A stretch of 64,000 nt of DNA from an uncultured Burkholderiales bacterium. GTDB lineage: Bacteria > Pseudomonadota > Gammaproteobacteria > Burkholderiales > Burkholderiaceae. Positions 1-9,307 of the stretch are shown here, in pieces (within the stretch, counting starts at the first letter, position 1; each line of letters starts with the position of its first letter). The stretch is from contig CAMLJY010000014.1 in the NCBI GenBank assembly GCA_946480465.1, positions 50,679 to 114,678 on the forward strand, given 5' to 3'. Under the pieces are notes generated by a model, which saw only the letters and a program-made list of their open reading frames with translations, ran no database searches and was not told the origin of the DNA. The translations under genes and the position numbers were made by a program.

Positions 1-750
1 ACGCAAAGACTCTCGGGCAAGACGGCCCTCATCACGGGTGGCAGCAGCGGCATCGGCCTGGAGACAGCCAGGCTATTTCTGGAACACGGGGCACGAGTGG
101 CCATCACGGGTCGGGACGAGACCACCCTGGCCGAGGCGCGCAAGGCGCTGGGCAACGACGTGCTGGCGATCCGCAGCGATGCGAGCCGTGTTGGCGAGAT
201 CGAGCAGTTGATGTCGAAGCTCAAGGCCCGCTGGGGCCGGCTCGACGTGCTGTTCGTCAACGCCGCGGTCGCAGGACCGGCGCCCTTCGAGGCGGTCAGC
301 GAGGCGCAGTTTGACGAGCTGTCGGCGATCAACTTCAAGGGCGTGTTCTTCACCGTGCAGAAGGCACTGCCCCTGCTGTCCGATCGCGCGTCTGTGATCC
401 TGACCACGTCGATCGCCAACCAGATGGGCTCGCCCAACTTCAGCGTCTACGGTGCTTGCAAGGCGGCGCTGCGCTCGCTGGTGCAGACACTGGGCCTCGA
501 ACTGATCGGCAAGGGCATCCGCACCAACGCTATCAGCCCAGGCCCGATTGAGACGCCGATCTGGGGCAAGTTCGGCCTGCCGAGCGAAGCCGAGCAGGCG
601 GTGAAGGCGGAGGTGGAGCGCAAGTCGCCGGCCAAGCGCTTCGGCAAGGCTGACGAGGTCGCGCGGGCCGCATTGTTCCTGGCGTCCGACGACTCGTCCT
701 ATGTCGTCGGCCAGGAGCTCGTCGTCGACGGTGGCATGAGCCTGCTGTAG
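1..750 (+). CDS. SDR-family oxidoreductase, 5' end cut by window edge
   Basis: The reading frame is open from base 1 and only a few N-terminal residues are missing. It is a short-chain dehydrogenase/reductase, an NAD(P)-dependent oxidoreductase of the classical type. Visible motifs are the cofactor-binding TGGSSGIG near the start, an NAAVAG form of the NNAG motif, the catalytic serine in LTTSIAN, and YGACK as the YxxxK catalytic pair. It ends with the typical VDGG segment. The substrate cannot be told. It is the first visible gene of a + strand operon with two citrate-synthase-like genes (4-bp gap) and a P450, which suggests a role in an unidentified oxidative pathway. The family call is firm; the role is not. 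Confidence 0.9.
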   Translation, partial: TQRLSGKTALITGGSSGIGLETARLFLEHGARVAITGRDETTLAEARKALGNDVLAIRSDASRVGEIEQLMSKLKARWGRLDVLFVNAAVAGPAPFEAVSEAQFDELSAINFKGVFFTVQKALPLLSDRASVILTTSIANQMGSPNFSVYGACKAALRSLVQTLGLELIGKGIRTNAISPGPIETPIWGKFGLPSEAEQAVKAEVERKSPAKRFGKADEVARAALFLASDDSSYVVGQELVVDGGMSLL

Positions 751-753
751 CCC

Positions 754-1563
754 ATGAGCAGCCTCAGCACGAAAACCGAACGCATCCGGACTCGCATCTG
801 GCTGGAGGAGCCTGAGTCCGGCTCCTCCCACTCCACCCGGTCGGCCTACTGCCACGGCTATGACGTGCACGGCGACATGCTGGGGCGGGCGCGGTGGGCC
901 GACATGCTCTACCTGCTGTTCCGCGGAGAGGCGCCCACCGCTGCACAGGCGTCATTGCTGGATGCGCTGGCGGTCGCGCTGGCCAACCCGGGGCCGCGCG
1001 ACCCGGCGGTGCATGCGGCGATGTGCGCCGGTGTCGGCGGCTCGACCGCCGCGGCCAGCCTCATGGCAGCCCTGGCAGTGGGAGCAGGCCAGCACGCCGG
1101 CGCCCGCGAAGTCTTTCTGGCCATGAGCGGCTGGCGGGACTGCGGCCCGGAGCTGTCCGCTTGGCGACAGCGATTGCGCGTCCCGCCTGCGTCCGTCACC
1201 GGCATCTGGCCCGAGGCCGAGCACTCGCCCGGCTTCGATCCACATGCGATGGCCACCCCGACCCTGGTGCTGCGCACCCTCGACGTCCTCGCGGCACTGA
1301 GCCCCGGCATTTGCACGCCCTGGCTCGCATCCAACCGCCTGGCGCTGGAAGAAGCGGCCCGGGCGCCCCTGACGCTCGCCGGTGTCGTGGCGGCAGCGTT
1401 CACCGACCTGGGCTTCTCGCCCGAGCAGGGCGAAATGTTGCACTTGCTGTTGCAGCTGCCAGGCGCAGCCGCCCATGCGCTCGAGCAGCGGGCCCTCGGC
1501 CACAAGAACTTCCCGTTCTTCGACCTGGCACTCGAGAACGATCCGCTGGAGATCACGCCATGA
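754..1563 (+). CDS. Divergent citrate-synthase-fold protein (first of a pair)
   Basis: This 269-aa protein resembles the citrate synthase / citryl-CoA lyase superfamily. Its N-terminal GYDVHGDM segment and a helix-rich middle fit the fold, and GQHAGAREVFL resembles the region carrying the first active-site histidine (LHGGANEAV in classical enzymes). The GHR-type second histidine motif is not evident; the corresponding stretch (near GIWPEAEHS) has diverged. It is much shorter than full citrate synthases (about 430 aa). It overlaps the next gene, also citrate-synthase-like, by ATGA, so the two are probably translated together and may form a mixed complex. Condensing or lyase activity on a CoA thioester is only an inference. 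Confidence 0.65.
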   Translation: MSSLSTKTERIRTRIWLEEPESGSSHSTRSAYCHGYDVHGDMLGRARWADMLYLLFRGEAPTAAQASLLDALAVALANPGPRDPAVHAAMCAGVGGSTAAASLMAALAVGAGQHAGAREVFLAMSGWRDCGPELSAWRQRLRVPPASVTGIWPEAEHSPGFDPHAMATPTLVLRTLDVLAALSPGICTPWLASNRLALEEAARAPLTLAGVVAAAFTDLGFSPEQGEMLHLLLQLPGAAAHALEQRALGHKNFPFFDLALENDPLEITP

Positions 1564-2357
1564 GCAAGCGCTTGGATGGCGTGCAGCCCACTCGCATGGG
1601 CAAGTGCTTCGTGGGGACGCGCGCGGTCTTCCGCGGTCACGACCTGCATGCGGAGTTGGGTGACATGGACTGGCTGGAGCTGTTCTTGTTCGGCATCACC
1701 GGCAGGCGCTTCGAGCGCAGGCAGCTGAAGCTGCTGCATGCCATGTGGGTCCACACCAGCTACCCGGACGCCCGAATCTGGAACAACCGTGTCGCCGCCC
1801 TGGCCGGCGGCAGCCGCAGCACGCCGGCGCTGGGCATCTCCGCGGCGCTTGCGGTCTCGGAGGCCACCATCTACGGCGGGCATCCCTTCGTTCGTGCCGC
1901 CGACTTTCTGATCCAAGCCAGGCAAGCGACGGAAGGTGGAGCGGCCCTCCCGGACGTGGTCAAGCAGGAATTGGCGCAGCGGCGGATCTATGGCTACGGC
2001 CGGCCGCTTGCGTCCGCCGACGAGCGCCTGCCCGGCCTTATCGCCCTGGCGAAGGACCTGGGCCTCGATGGCGGCCCACACCTCCGACTGGCGTTCGAGG
2101 TAGAGCAGCTGCTCGTGCAGCGGGACGCGCGCCTGCGCATGAACTACGCCGCGCTGATGGCGGCCCTGGCCGCGGATCTCGGTCTGTCGCCGCGCGAACT
2201 CCACCACTTCCAGGTACCGGTGTTCCTCGCCGGAATGTCACCGTGTTTCATCGAGGCGGCAGAGCGGCCTCCCGGCACGGTGTTCCCGCTGTCCTGCGCG
2301 CACATCGCCTACGAAGGCGTCCCCAAGCGGCAGTGGCAGGCGCGGCCAGCCAGCTGA
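1560..2357 (+). CDS. Divergent citrate-synthase-fold protein (second of a pair)
   Basis: The start is the ATG overlapping the stop of the preceding gene (ATGA), giving 265 aa. The segment [16 protein letters not shown] and the later [10 protein letters not shown] (comparable to the active-site LHGGANEA region) match the citrate synthase superfamily. The segment [13 protein letters not shown] aligns with the GxGHRVYxxxDPRA motif of true citrate synthases but has RP where the catalytic HR should be. This protein and its partner therefore each look catalytically altered in a different way. They sit in one operon with an SDR enzyme and a P450. The fold is likely; the reaction is unknown, and a non-catalytic partner role is possible. 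Confidence 0.6.
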   Translation: MSKRLDGVQPTRMGKCFVGTRAVFRGHDLHAELGDMDWLELFLFGITGRRFERRQLKLLHAMWVHTSYPDARIWNNRVAALAGGSRSTPALGISAALAVSEATIYGGHPFVRAADFLIQARQATEGGAALPDVVKQELAQRRIYGYGRPLASADERLPGLIALAKDLGLDGGPHLRLAFEVEQLLVQRDARLRMNYAALMAALAADLGLSPRELHHFQVPVFLAGMSPCFIEAAERPPGTVFPLSCAHIAYEGVPKRQWQARPAS

Positions 2358-2385
2358 CCATCCACTCCCCACCGTCCACGCCGCC

Positions 2386-3555
2386 ATGAGACCCGACCCG
2401 TATCCGCACTACGCCGCCATGCGCGCTAACGCCCCCGTTGCCTTCAACCCGACGCTCGGTGTCTGGGAGGTCTACGGTTATCACGACATCCAGGCCGTGA
2501 TGGGCGATCCCGCCACCTTCTCGTCCAACATTTCGCAGCTGCAGACGCTGGTGTTCATGGATCCGCCGCGCCACACACAGCTGCGCAGGCTGGTCGCGCG
2601 TGCGTTCACCACCAAGGTCGTGGCGGACCTCGAGCCCAGCATCCGCGCGATCACCGACGCGCTGCTGGATGCCGTAGCGGACCGGGGCGAGATGGACGTC
2701 GCCGCCGACCTCGCGTTTCCGCTGCCGGTCACGGTGATCGCCGAGCTGCTGGGATTGCCGGTGTCCGATCGGGACCGGTTCAAGTCCTGGTCGGTGCCGG
2801 CGATCAAGGCTGCCGAGATGGAAATCCAGGGCCAGGTCCCCGAACCTCACCTGTTGGACGCGGTCGGTGAGTTGATGGATTACCTGGAGGCGCTGGTCAT
2901 CGAGCGCGAGCGCCAGCCCCGCAGCGACCTGATCAGCGGCCTGGTCACCGCCACCGTTGACGGCGAACACCTGACGCGGCAGGAGATCACCAGTACCTGC
3001 CGGCTCCTCTTGATCGCGGGCTTCGAGACCACGGCCCACTTGATCGGCAACGCGACCCATCTGTTGTTGCAGCATTCAAAGGCGCTGGCAAAGGTGCGCG
3101 CAGACGAGGCGTTGCTGCCGTCGGCCATCGAGGAAGCACTGCGCTACCACGCCCCGTTCCAATTCTTCGCCCGCATCGCCACCCGAGACGTGGAGTTGGG
3201 CGGCCAGCTGATCCGCGCGGGCCAGCAGGTGATGATCTTCAATGCGTCCGGAAATCGCGACGAGGCGGCCTTTGCCGAACCGGACGTATTTGACGTGACC
3301 CGCACGCCGAATCGCCACTTGAGCTTCGGCCATGGCATCCACTTCTGCCTTGGCGCGGGACTCGGGCGGCTGGAGGCCCGAATCGCCATCGGCGCGCTGC
3401 TGCGCCGGTTCCCTGACCTGAGGCTGCACGACGCCAAGCCCCCGCTGCCGCAACCTTCCGCGGTTCAGTACGCTTGGCGCTCGCTGCCGGTGCAGTTCAG
3501 CCCTGAGCGAGCGAGCCACGCGATGCTGGAACAGGACGCCTGCATCGCCAAGTGA
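2386..3555 (+). CDS. Cytochrome P450
   Basis: A soluble bacterial class I P450 of 389 aa. The I-helix oxygen-binding motif AGFETT, the K-helix ExxR (EEALR) and the haem-binding loop [10 protein letters not shown], with cysteine ligand near residue 321, are all present. The N-terminus is slightly short for the family because the first recognisable motif ([10 protein letters not shown]) is right at the chosen ATG, and no good Shine-Dalgarno sequence precedes it, so a few residues may be missing from this start. No ferredoxin or reductase gene is adjacent. It is the last gene of the operon, 28 bp after the citrate-synthase-like pair. The substrate is unknown; a hydroxylation step in a secondary or degradative pathway is an inference. 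Confidence 0.93.
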   Translation: MRPDPYPHYAAMRANAPVAFNPTLGVWEVYGYHDIQAVMGDPATFSSNISQLQTLVFMDPPRHTQLRRLVARAFTTKVVADLEPSIRAITDALLDAVADRGEMDVAADLAFPLPVTVIAELLGLPVSDRDRFKSWSVPAIKAAEMEIQGQVPEPHLLDAVGELMDYLEALVIERERQPRSDLISGLVTATVDGEHLTRQEITSTCRLLLIAGFETTAHLIGNATHLLLQHSKALAKVRADEALLPSAIEEALRYHAPFQFFARIATRDVELGGQLIRAGQQVMIFNASGNRDEAAFAEPDVFDVTRTPNRHLSFGHGIHFCLGAGLGRLEARIAIGALLRRFPDLRLHDAKPPLPQPSAVQYAWRSLPVQFSPERASHAMLEQDACIAK

Positions 3556-3568
3556 ATTCGCCCGAGGT

Positions 3569-5692
3569 TCAGAGGCGATAGACCAACTGCAGGTAGACCG
3601 AGCGCGGCGCCATCGGCAAGTCGTTGGGGATGGCGCCCGGCGCCAGGCTGGGCTCGCGCACATCAGCGTCGAACAGGTTCTTCACCGCTGCAGAGAACTC
3701 CCAGCCTCGCTTACCGTGGTTGGTCCTGACGGCAAGATCCACCGTGGTGTAGTCGGCGACCGGGGGGCGCGTGTCGCCGACCGGGCGCTTGCGGCCGGCC
3801 ACGCGGTTGGCCTGCCCGCTCAGCAGCCACCCGCTGGCGACGCTCCAGTCCACTCGGCCGAACAGGTGGTGGTGCGGCGCATAGCCGGCATCGCCGCCGC
3901 TGCTCTTGTCCGTCGAGCGCTGGTAGGCATAGTGCCCGGCAAGCCGAAGGTTCCGCCCGATGGTCCGGTTCGCTTCCAACTCGAAGCCGTGCCCGCGCTG
4001 GGTCCCGATGTTCGTGAAGATGACCGTCCCGTCATCCGCGCCAGCGGTCCGGATGATGTCTTTCATTGCGTAGCGAAAGACGCTCAGGTTGAGCTGCGTG
4101 TCCGCACGGGCCTGCCAAGAAATCGCGCTCTCCAGCGTATTGATCGTCTCGGGCTTCAACTCGGGATTGCCGCGGTAGACCGGGTTGTTGATGCTGTAAA
4201 GCTCGGTGAATGCAGGCGCTCGGAAGGCCCGGCCATAGAGGAGCTTCGCCGTTACGTCCAAGCTCGCATCCCATACCAAGGCCAGGCGCGGATTCGTCGT
4301 TCCACCGAAATCCGAGTACTGGTCGTGACGGATGCCAGCCGTCAACGTCCAGTCCCTTGAGAAGCTCCACTCGTCCTGCAGGTACGCATACGTGACTCGC
4401 CGGCGATGTGGCTGCAGGAAGGAGCTATCGACCGGGAACTCGATCACGTCCGCCCCGGGCGTCGGCGTGGGCAGTCCCGTCAGGGGACCGGACGTGATGA
4501 AACTGAAGTTCTTGAGCTCGCGGGTCCGGTACAGGTTCAGGTCGTCATGTCCGACGCCGAGCCGAAGATTGTGTTTCGCCAGCCCCGTGTACACGGCGAC
4601 GGCCGCCAGCCGCAGCTGGCGCTCCCAGGTACTGGGGGCGCCGAACATGCCGTTCGGAAAGGCGCCGCCGAAGGCGCCCGGGGGAAAGACCTGCAGGGGG
4701 GCCGGGAAGGTATTGGCGTAGTGGAAGAAACTGCCCGTCAGGCCCAGCGTCAAATCTTGGGCGAGCTCGATGTCGTTCCAGGAGAAGTCGGCGCTGATGC
4801 GCTCGGTCCGGAACTTCCCCACCGGGTCCAAGGCGCTGCCCACCCCGGCGCCGGTACCCATGTCGTCGCGCAGCTTGTAGCCCAGGCGCAGCCGGGCTTT
4901 CTGATACCCCACGACCAGGCTGCCATCCACGGCCTCATAGCCGGTGTTCACCGGCCCCGGCGCCAGGCTGGCCCGCGTCCCGAAGAGCTGGTCGAGCCCG
5001 CTCTGGGCATCGGCGGAGACTGTTTGCTTGTGACCGTCCGACTGGCCGACCCGCAGGTACGCCGCCACGTCCAGTGGGCCCAGTTTGCTGCCGTGCTGGA
5101 TCCAACCATCCCGCGCATCGAAAGACCCGGCGCGCAGGCCGAACTCCGTTCCCGGCGTGTCGGCCGCGCTCTTGGTGATGATGTTGACGACCCCGGCGTA
5201 CGCATCGGCGCCGTACAGGGCGGAACCGGGCCCACGGATGACTTCGATACGAGCGACGTTTTCCAGCGGCAAGCCTGCCCAGCCCAGGCCGCGGTTGCCG
5301 ACGAACAGCGTCGTCATCGGTACGCCGTTCTGCAGCACGAGAGTCTGAGGATTGAACTCGCTGTAGATCCCGCGCACCACGTACAGGGGGTTGTAGCCCT
5401 GGTTATTGCGGCTGACGTGGATGCCCGGCACTGTTTCAAGCACCTCGTCCAGGTCGATCGCGCCCATCGCCGCGATGTCGGCCGCTGTGATGACGGTGGC
5501 CACAGCGGGCGCGCGACGCAAAGGCTGCTGGCTGCCAGTCGCAATGCTGACGGTCGCCTTGTCGCCGAACGCGAGGGCCAGTTCCTCTTCCTCGGTGGCG
5601 GCATGGGCCTGCCCCAGGGGCAGCATGACCGCGGCACACGCCAATGCCACGGCCGACCTCGAAGCCCGCACGCTCATCTTGCTTGCTTGCAT
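3569..5692 (-). CDS. TonB-dependent outer-membrane receptor (paralogue 1)
   Basis: Start chosen at the ATG preceded by GAGGAGGCAGTG, giving 707 aa with a signal peptide ending near AHA. The plug domain follows (VITAADIAAMGAIDLDEVL, then VVRG, QNGVPM, IRGPGSALYGADA, VVNIITK), then a 22-strand-type barrel ending in the aromatic-terminated LQLVYRL expected of outer-membrane proteins. Such receptors import iron chelates, cobalamin or other scarce ligands using TonB energy. Long stretches match the receptor at 6826-9030, so the two arose by duplication. They flank an SGNH-type hydrolase on the same strand. The ligand cannot be assigned. Confidence 0.93.
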   Translation of the reverse strand: MQASKMSVRASRSAVALACAAVMLPLGQAHAATEEEELALAFGDKATVSIATGSQQPLRRAPAVATVITAADIAAMGAIDLDEVLETVPGIHVSRNNQGYNPLYVVRGIYSEFNPQTLVLQNGVPMTTLFVGNRGLGWAGLPLENVARIEVIRGPGSALYGADAYAGVVNIITKSAADTPGTEFGLRAGSFDARDGWIQHGSKLGPLDVAAYLRVGQSDGHKQTVSADAQSGLDQLFGTRASLAPGPVNTGYEAVDGSLVVGYQKARLRLGYKLRDDMGTGAGVGSALDPVGKFRTERISADFSWNDIELAQDLTLGLTGSFFHYANTFPAPLQVFPPGAFGGAFPNGMFGAPSTWERQLRLAAVAVYTGLAKHNLRLGVGHDDLNLYRTRELKNFSFITSGPLTGLPTPTPGADVIEFPVDSSFLQPHRRRVTYAYLQDEWSFSRDWTLTAGIRHDQYSDFGGTTNPRLALVWDASLDVTAKLLYGRAFRAPAFTELYSINNPVYRGNPELKPETINTLESAISWQARADTQLNLSVFRYAMKDIIRTAGADDGTVIFTNIGTQRGHGFELEANRTIGRNLRLAGHYAYQRSTDKSSGGDAGYAPHHHLFGRVDWSVASGWLLSGQANRVAGRKRPVGDTRPPVADYTTVDLAVRTNHGKRGWEFSAAVKNLFDADVREPSLAPGAIPNDLPMAPRSVYLQLVYRL

Positions 5693-5825
5693 CACTGCCT
5701 CCTCAAACCCCAATGCTCCGCGACAGCGTGCACGAGCGCCATACCGAGCCTTCCTGCCCTCGCCCTCGTGTCGCGCGGCCGACACACTGCGACCGGATCT
5801 GCTCCGGTCGCAGGGGCGAAGTGTG

Positions 5826-6659
5826 TCAGGGCTTGGCGTCTCGCTGGATCAAGGTTTGCGCGATGAGGCGGGCGGCGCGCCGGGTGGTGGCGTCGTCGGG
5901 ATGGATGCCGTCACCGGAGTGCCTGAACTCTCTCCACATGTCCAGCACGATGGCCTGTGGCAGTTCAGCCGTCAGCCGGCCGCGATGCAGGTCGCGCAGG
6001 GTGTTGTAGTCCGCCTCGCCGATCGCCCAGGCCAGCCCGAAGGTCGAGCGGAACAGCGGCAGGTCCAGGTCGCGGTAGCGGGGGTACACGTCGAAGATCG
6101 GGGTGATGCCCTTGGACAACGCGAAGTTGCCCAAGGCGACGAGCCGGTCGACGACGCCGTTCATCTGCGCCAGCGTGCAGGGCTGCGCCAGGTGCTGCGG
6201 GATGCCGAAGGCATCGGCGTGCAGGCAGTCGTTGGCCAGCGTCACGACGACGTACTTGGCGTTGTAGGTGTTGAACGCCGGGGGCTGTGCCACCCGGGCC
6301 AGCGCCTTCTCGAACTGGGTCTGGTAGCTCTCCCAGGCCGCCGGCCCGCAGGTGGACGCGCCCGGTGCGCAATAGGGCCGCGCGAAGGTCCCGCCGCCCG
6401 CCTGGGCCTCGTTGATCAGGTGGCCGGGCAGCCGCTCGTCGCGCGTCAGCGCGTGCCCCAGGCTGACGTAACTTCCGAAGCCCACGGAAATGCCGCCCAG
6501 CGGCGCCAGGCCGTTGTTGAACGGTGTCTTGCCCTCGGAATACGAGGCCCCGATCACCAGCAGCGGGCGCTCGGACGCCTTCTCCTTGGCCGCGTGGACG
6601 GAGCCGGCACCCAGGGCGCCGCACAGGGCAGCGAACGCAATGGCACTCTTCAAGTTCAT
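5826..6659 (-). CDS. Secreted SGNH/GDSL-type hydrolase
   Basis: A 277-aa protein with a signal peptide (MNLKSAIAFAALCGALGAG, cleavage after VHA). The SGNH blocks are present in altered form: nucleophile region VIGASYSEG, a glycine-rich block NEAQAGGGT, the asparagine block LANDC, and the catalytic Asp-His pair in GDGIHPDD. This fits an esterase or deacetylase acting in the periplasm or outside the cell. A Shine-Dalgarno GGGAG lies before the start. It sits between the two TonB receptors, so it may process a substrate that they import. The family call is fairly firm; the substrate is not known. Confidence 0.8.
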   Translation of the reverse strand: MNLKSAIAFAALCGALGAGSVHAAKEKASERPLLVIGASYSEGKTPFNNGLAPLGGISVGFGSYVSLGHALTRDERLPGHLINEAQAGGGTFARPYCAPGASTCGPAAWESYQTQFEKALARVAQPPAFNTYNAKYVVVTLANDCLHADAFGIPQHLAQPCTLAQMNGVVDRLVALGNFALSKGITPIFDVYPRYRDLDLPLFRSTFGLAWAIGEADYNTLRDLHRGRLTAELPQAIVLDMWREFRHSGDGIHPDDATTRRAARLIAQTLIQRDAKP

Positions 6660-6825
6660 CGAAGGACTCCCAGTGAGATGAGTGGGACGCCCGCACGCCC
6701 CCTCGGCGTCGCGCGCCGGCAGGGCGAACCGCGCTGCCTCATCTCATTTCGTCATCCGACGTCGCTCACTTGATGTAGCAATAAGTCACCACGCCGGCGC
6801 CCGGGACGTGACTTCCGTCCTGGCG

Positions 6826-9030
6826 TCAGAACTGGTATTGGGCTTGCACCAACCAGCTCCGGCGCGCCATCGGCAAGTCGTTGGGCAGCGAGACGCCCGG
6901 GGCGAGGCTGGGCTCGCGAACGTCGGCATCGAAGGCGTTGCGCAGCGTGGCCATGAACTCCCACCCGCCGCGCACGCTCGGGCTGCGCAGGGTCAGGTCG
7001 ACGGTGGTGTAGTCGGCGATGGGGGGCCGGGCGTCGCCCGCGGCGCGGCGGCGGTCGGCCACGTGCAGCGCCTGCAGGCCGGCTCGCCAGCCGCCGTCGA
7101 GCTGCCAGTCGGCGCGGGCATGCAGGCGGTGGCGCGGCGCGTAGCCGGCGTCGCGTCCCGTGGTGTCGTCGATGGAGCGCTGGGTCGACCAGTGCGCCGT
7201 CACGCGCAGGCGCCGATGGGCGTCCCAATGGGCTTCCAGTTCGGCGCCGGCCCCGCGCTGGCTGCCCTGGTTGACGAAACGTGCGACGCCGGCGACCACA
7301 GGGGCCGTGCGGATGATGTCGGACATGCCATAGCGGTACAGGCTGAGGTTGAGCTGCAGGTCATTGCGCGCCTGCCAGGCAAAGGCGGCCTCGAGCGTGC
7401 GCATGGTCTCCGGGCGCAGCGTTCGGTTGCCCTGGATCACGGGGTTGTTGCTGCTGTACAGCTCCGTGAACGCTGGCGCGCGAAAGGCGCGGCCGTAGAG
7501 CAGCTTGGCGGTCAGGTCCAGCGTCGCGTCCCACACCAGCGCCAGCCGGGGATTCGTCGTGCCGCCGAAGTCCGAGAACAGGTCGCGGCGCACACCGGCG
7601 GTCAGGGTCCAGTCGCGCGCCAGGTTCCATTCGTCCTGCACATAGGCGTAGTCGACCCGGCGCCGATGTGGCGCGAGGAAGGACTGGTCGACCGGGAACT
7701 CCACGACCTGGGCACCCGGCGTCGGAATCGGCAGCCCGACCAGCGGGCCGCTGGTGATGAACGAGAAGTTCTTCAGCTCGCGGGTGCGGTAGAGGTCCAG
7801 TTCGTCGTGGCCGGCGCCGATGCGCAGCAGGTGGCCGTTCCAGCCGTCGTAGGTCGCCACCATCGAGAAGCGCCACTGCCGTTCCCAGGTGTAGGGCGCG
7901 CCGAACATGCCCTGGGGAAATGCGCCGCCGAAGCCGCCGGGCGGGAACAGCTGCAGCGGCCGCGGGAAGGTCTGCTGGTAGTGCAGGCCGCTCAGCGTGG
8001 CGCCCAGCCGCCAGCCGCCCGCCGCGAGGATGTCGTTCCAGCTCAAGTCGGCGTGCACGCGCCGGCTGCTGATCTCGCCGTAGGGATCCAGCGCCTGGGC
8101 CACGCCGGCTCCGGCACCCAGGCGGTCACGCTGCTTCAGCCCGAGGCGCAGCCGCACGGTGTTCCACGCCAGGTCCAGCCCGCCGTCCAGGGCCCGGCCG
8201 AGGCGGTTGTTCGCCGGCCCTGGCGCCAGGCTGGCGCGCGTGCCGAAGAGCTGATCCAGGGCGGTCTGTGCATCGGCCTCCACCATGCGCTCGTGGCCGG
8301 CGCGGCGTCCCACGCGCAGGAAGGCCGCGACGTCCACCGGCCCCAGCCGTCCACCATGCTGCATCCAGGCGTCCTGGGTATCGAAGGCGCCGGCGCGCAC
8401 CCCCAGCTCCGTGCCGCCGACGTCGGCCGCCGATTTAGTGACGATGTTGATGACGCCGGCGAAGGCATCGGCCCCGTACAGCGCCGAACCGGGGCCGCGG
8501 ATGATCTCGATGCGCGCGACGTGCTGTACGGGCAGGCCGCCCCAGATGATCCCGCGGCTGCCCACGAACAGCGTGGTCATGGGTACGCCGTTCTGCAGCA
8601 TCAGGGTCTGCGGGTTCAGTTCGCTGAAGACGCCGCGCACGACGTACAGCGGGCTGTAGGCCTGGTTGCTGCGCGCGACGTGCAGGCCGGCCACGGTGGC
8701 CAGCACCTCGTCGAGGTCGGTGGCGCCCATCGCCGCGATGTCGTCCGCGGTGATCACCGTGGCCACCGCGGGCGCGCGCCGCAGCGGCTGCGGGCTGCCG
8801 GTGGCGAGGCTGATGGTGGCCTTGTCGCCATAGGCCAGGGCCAGCGCCAGCTCTTCCTCTTCCGCCGGCACGGCCACGGCTCGATGCATGCTCCCGGCCG
8901 TCACCATCACCCGGGCCGGCTGCGCGGGCGTCGCCGCCCAAGGCGTGCCGCTGGCCATGACGACCAGCGCAGCGGGTGCGATCACGTGCCGGAGGCCGTG
9001 CCGGTACGCCGCTGACATGCGCCGCGTCAT
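6826..9030 (-). CDS. TonB-dependent outer-membrane receptor (paralogue 2)
   Basis: A receptor of about 734 aa with plug motifs (DIAAMGATDLDEVL, VVRG, IRGPGSALYGADA, INIVTK) and a barrel that closes with VQAQYQF. It closely parallels the receptor at 3569-5692, including LDQLFGTRASLAPGP and the loop around PNDLPMA. The start is uncertain: ATG at 9030 or 9018, neither with a strong ribosome site. An open frame continues further upstream but has shadow-like composition and overlaps the divergent gene. Its divergent neighbours are an ABC_sub_bind periplasmic protein and a hybrid kinase, a grouping that suggests sensing and uptake of one ligand. Confidence 0.9.
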   Translation of the reverse strand: MTRRMSAAYRHGLRHVIAPAALVVMASGTPWAATPAQPARVMVTAGSMHRAVAVPAEEEELALALAYGDKATISLATGSPQPLRRAPAVATVITADDIAAMGATDLDEVLATVAGLHVARSNQAYSPLYVVRGVFSELNPQTLMLQNGVPMTTLFVGSRGIIWGGLPVQHVARIEIIRGPGSALYGADAFAGVINIVTKSAADVGGTELGVRAGAFDTQDAWMQHGGRLGPVDVAAFLRVGRRAGHERMVEADAQTALDQLFGTRASLAPGPANNRLGRALDGGLDLAWNTVRLRLGLKQRDRLGAGAGVAQALDPYGEISSRRVHADLSWNDILAAGGWRLGATLSGLHYQQTFPRPLQLFPPGGFGGAFPQGMFGAPYTWERQWRFSMVATYDGWNGHLLRIGAGHDELDLYRTRELKNFSFITSGPLVGLPIPTPGAQVVEFPVDQSFLAPHRRRVDYAYVQDEWNLARDWTLTAGVRRDLFSDFGGTTNPRLALVWDATLDLTAKLLYGRAFRAPAFTELYSSNNPVIQGNRTLRPETMRTLEAAFAWQARNDLQLNLSLYRYGMSDIIRTAPVVAGVARFVNQGSQRGAGAELEAHWDAHRRLRVTAHWSTQRSIDDTTGRDAGYAPRHRLHARADWQLDGGWRAGLQALHVADRRRAAGDARPPIADYTTVDLTLRSPSVRGGWEFMATLRNAFDADVREPSLAPGVSLPNDLPMARRSWLVQAQYQF

Positions 9031-9307
9031 CGGAATTGAAGATCCGCTGCTGGAAAGCGTGCATGTTGCGCACGCGGCGGCGCGGGCACCACGGGTGGAA
9101 CCCCGGAGCGAGGGTTCACCGGCGGTCGGGACCCGGTTGCGCACGGCTACACTTCCACGCCACGCGCGGCGCCCGAGGAACCGGTGAAGGAAGCCGGTCC
9201 GCAGCAGTTCGAGGCGCGCGTCAACGCCAGACAGGGAGCGATGGATTGAGCATGGGCGCGGCGCCTCGACTGCTGCCACGGCGGCACCATTCCGCCGCAC
9301 GGATGCC

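Noticed and set aside
1..3555. Complete secondary-metabolite cluster
   Set aside because: SDR, P450 and citrate-synthase-like genes alone, without a core synthase in the window, do not allow a product class to be named.
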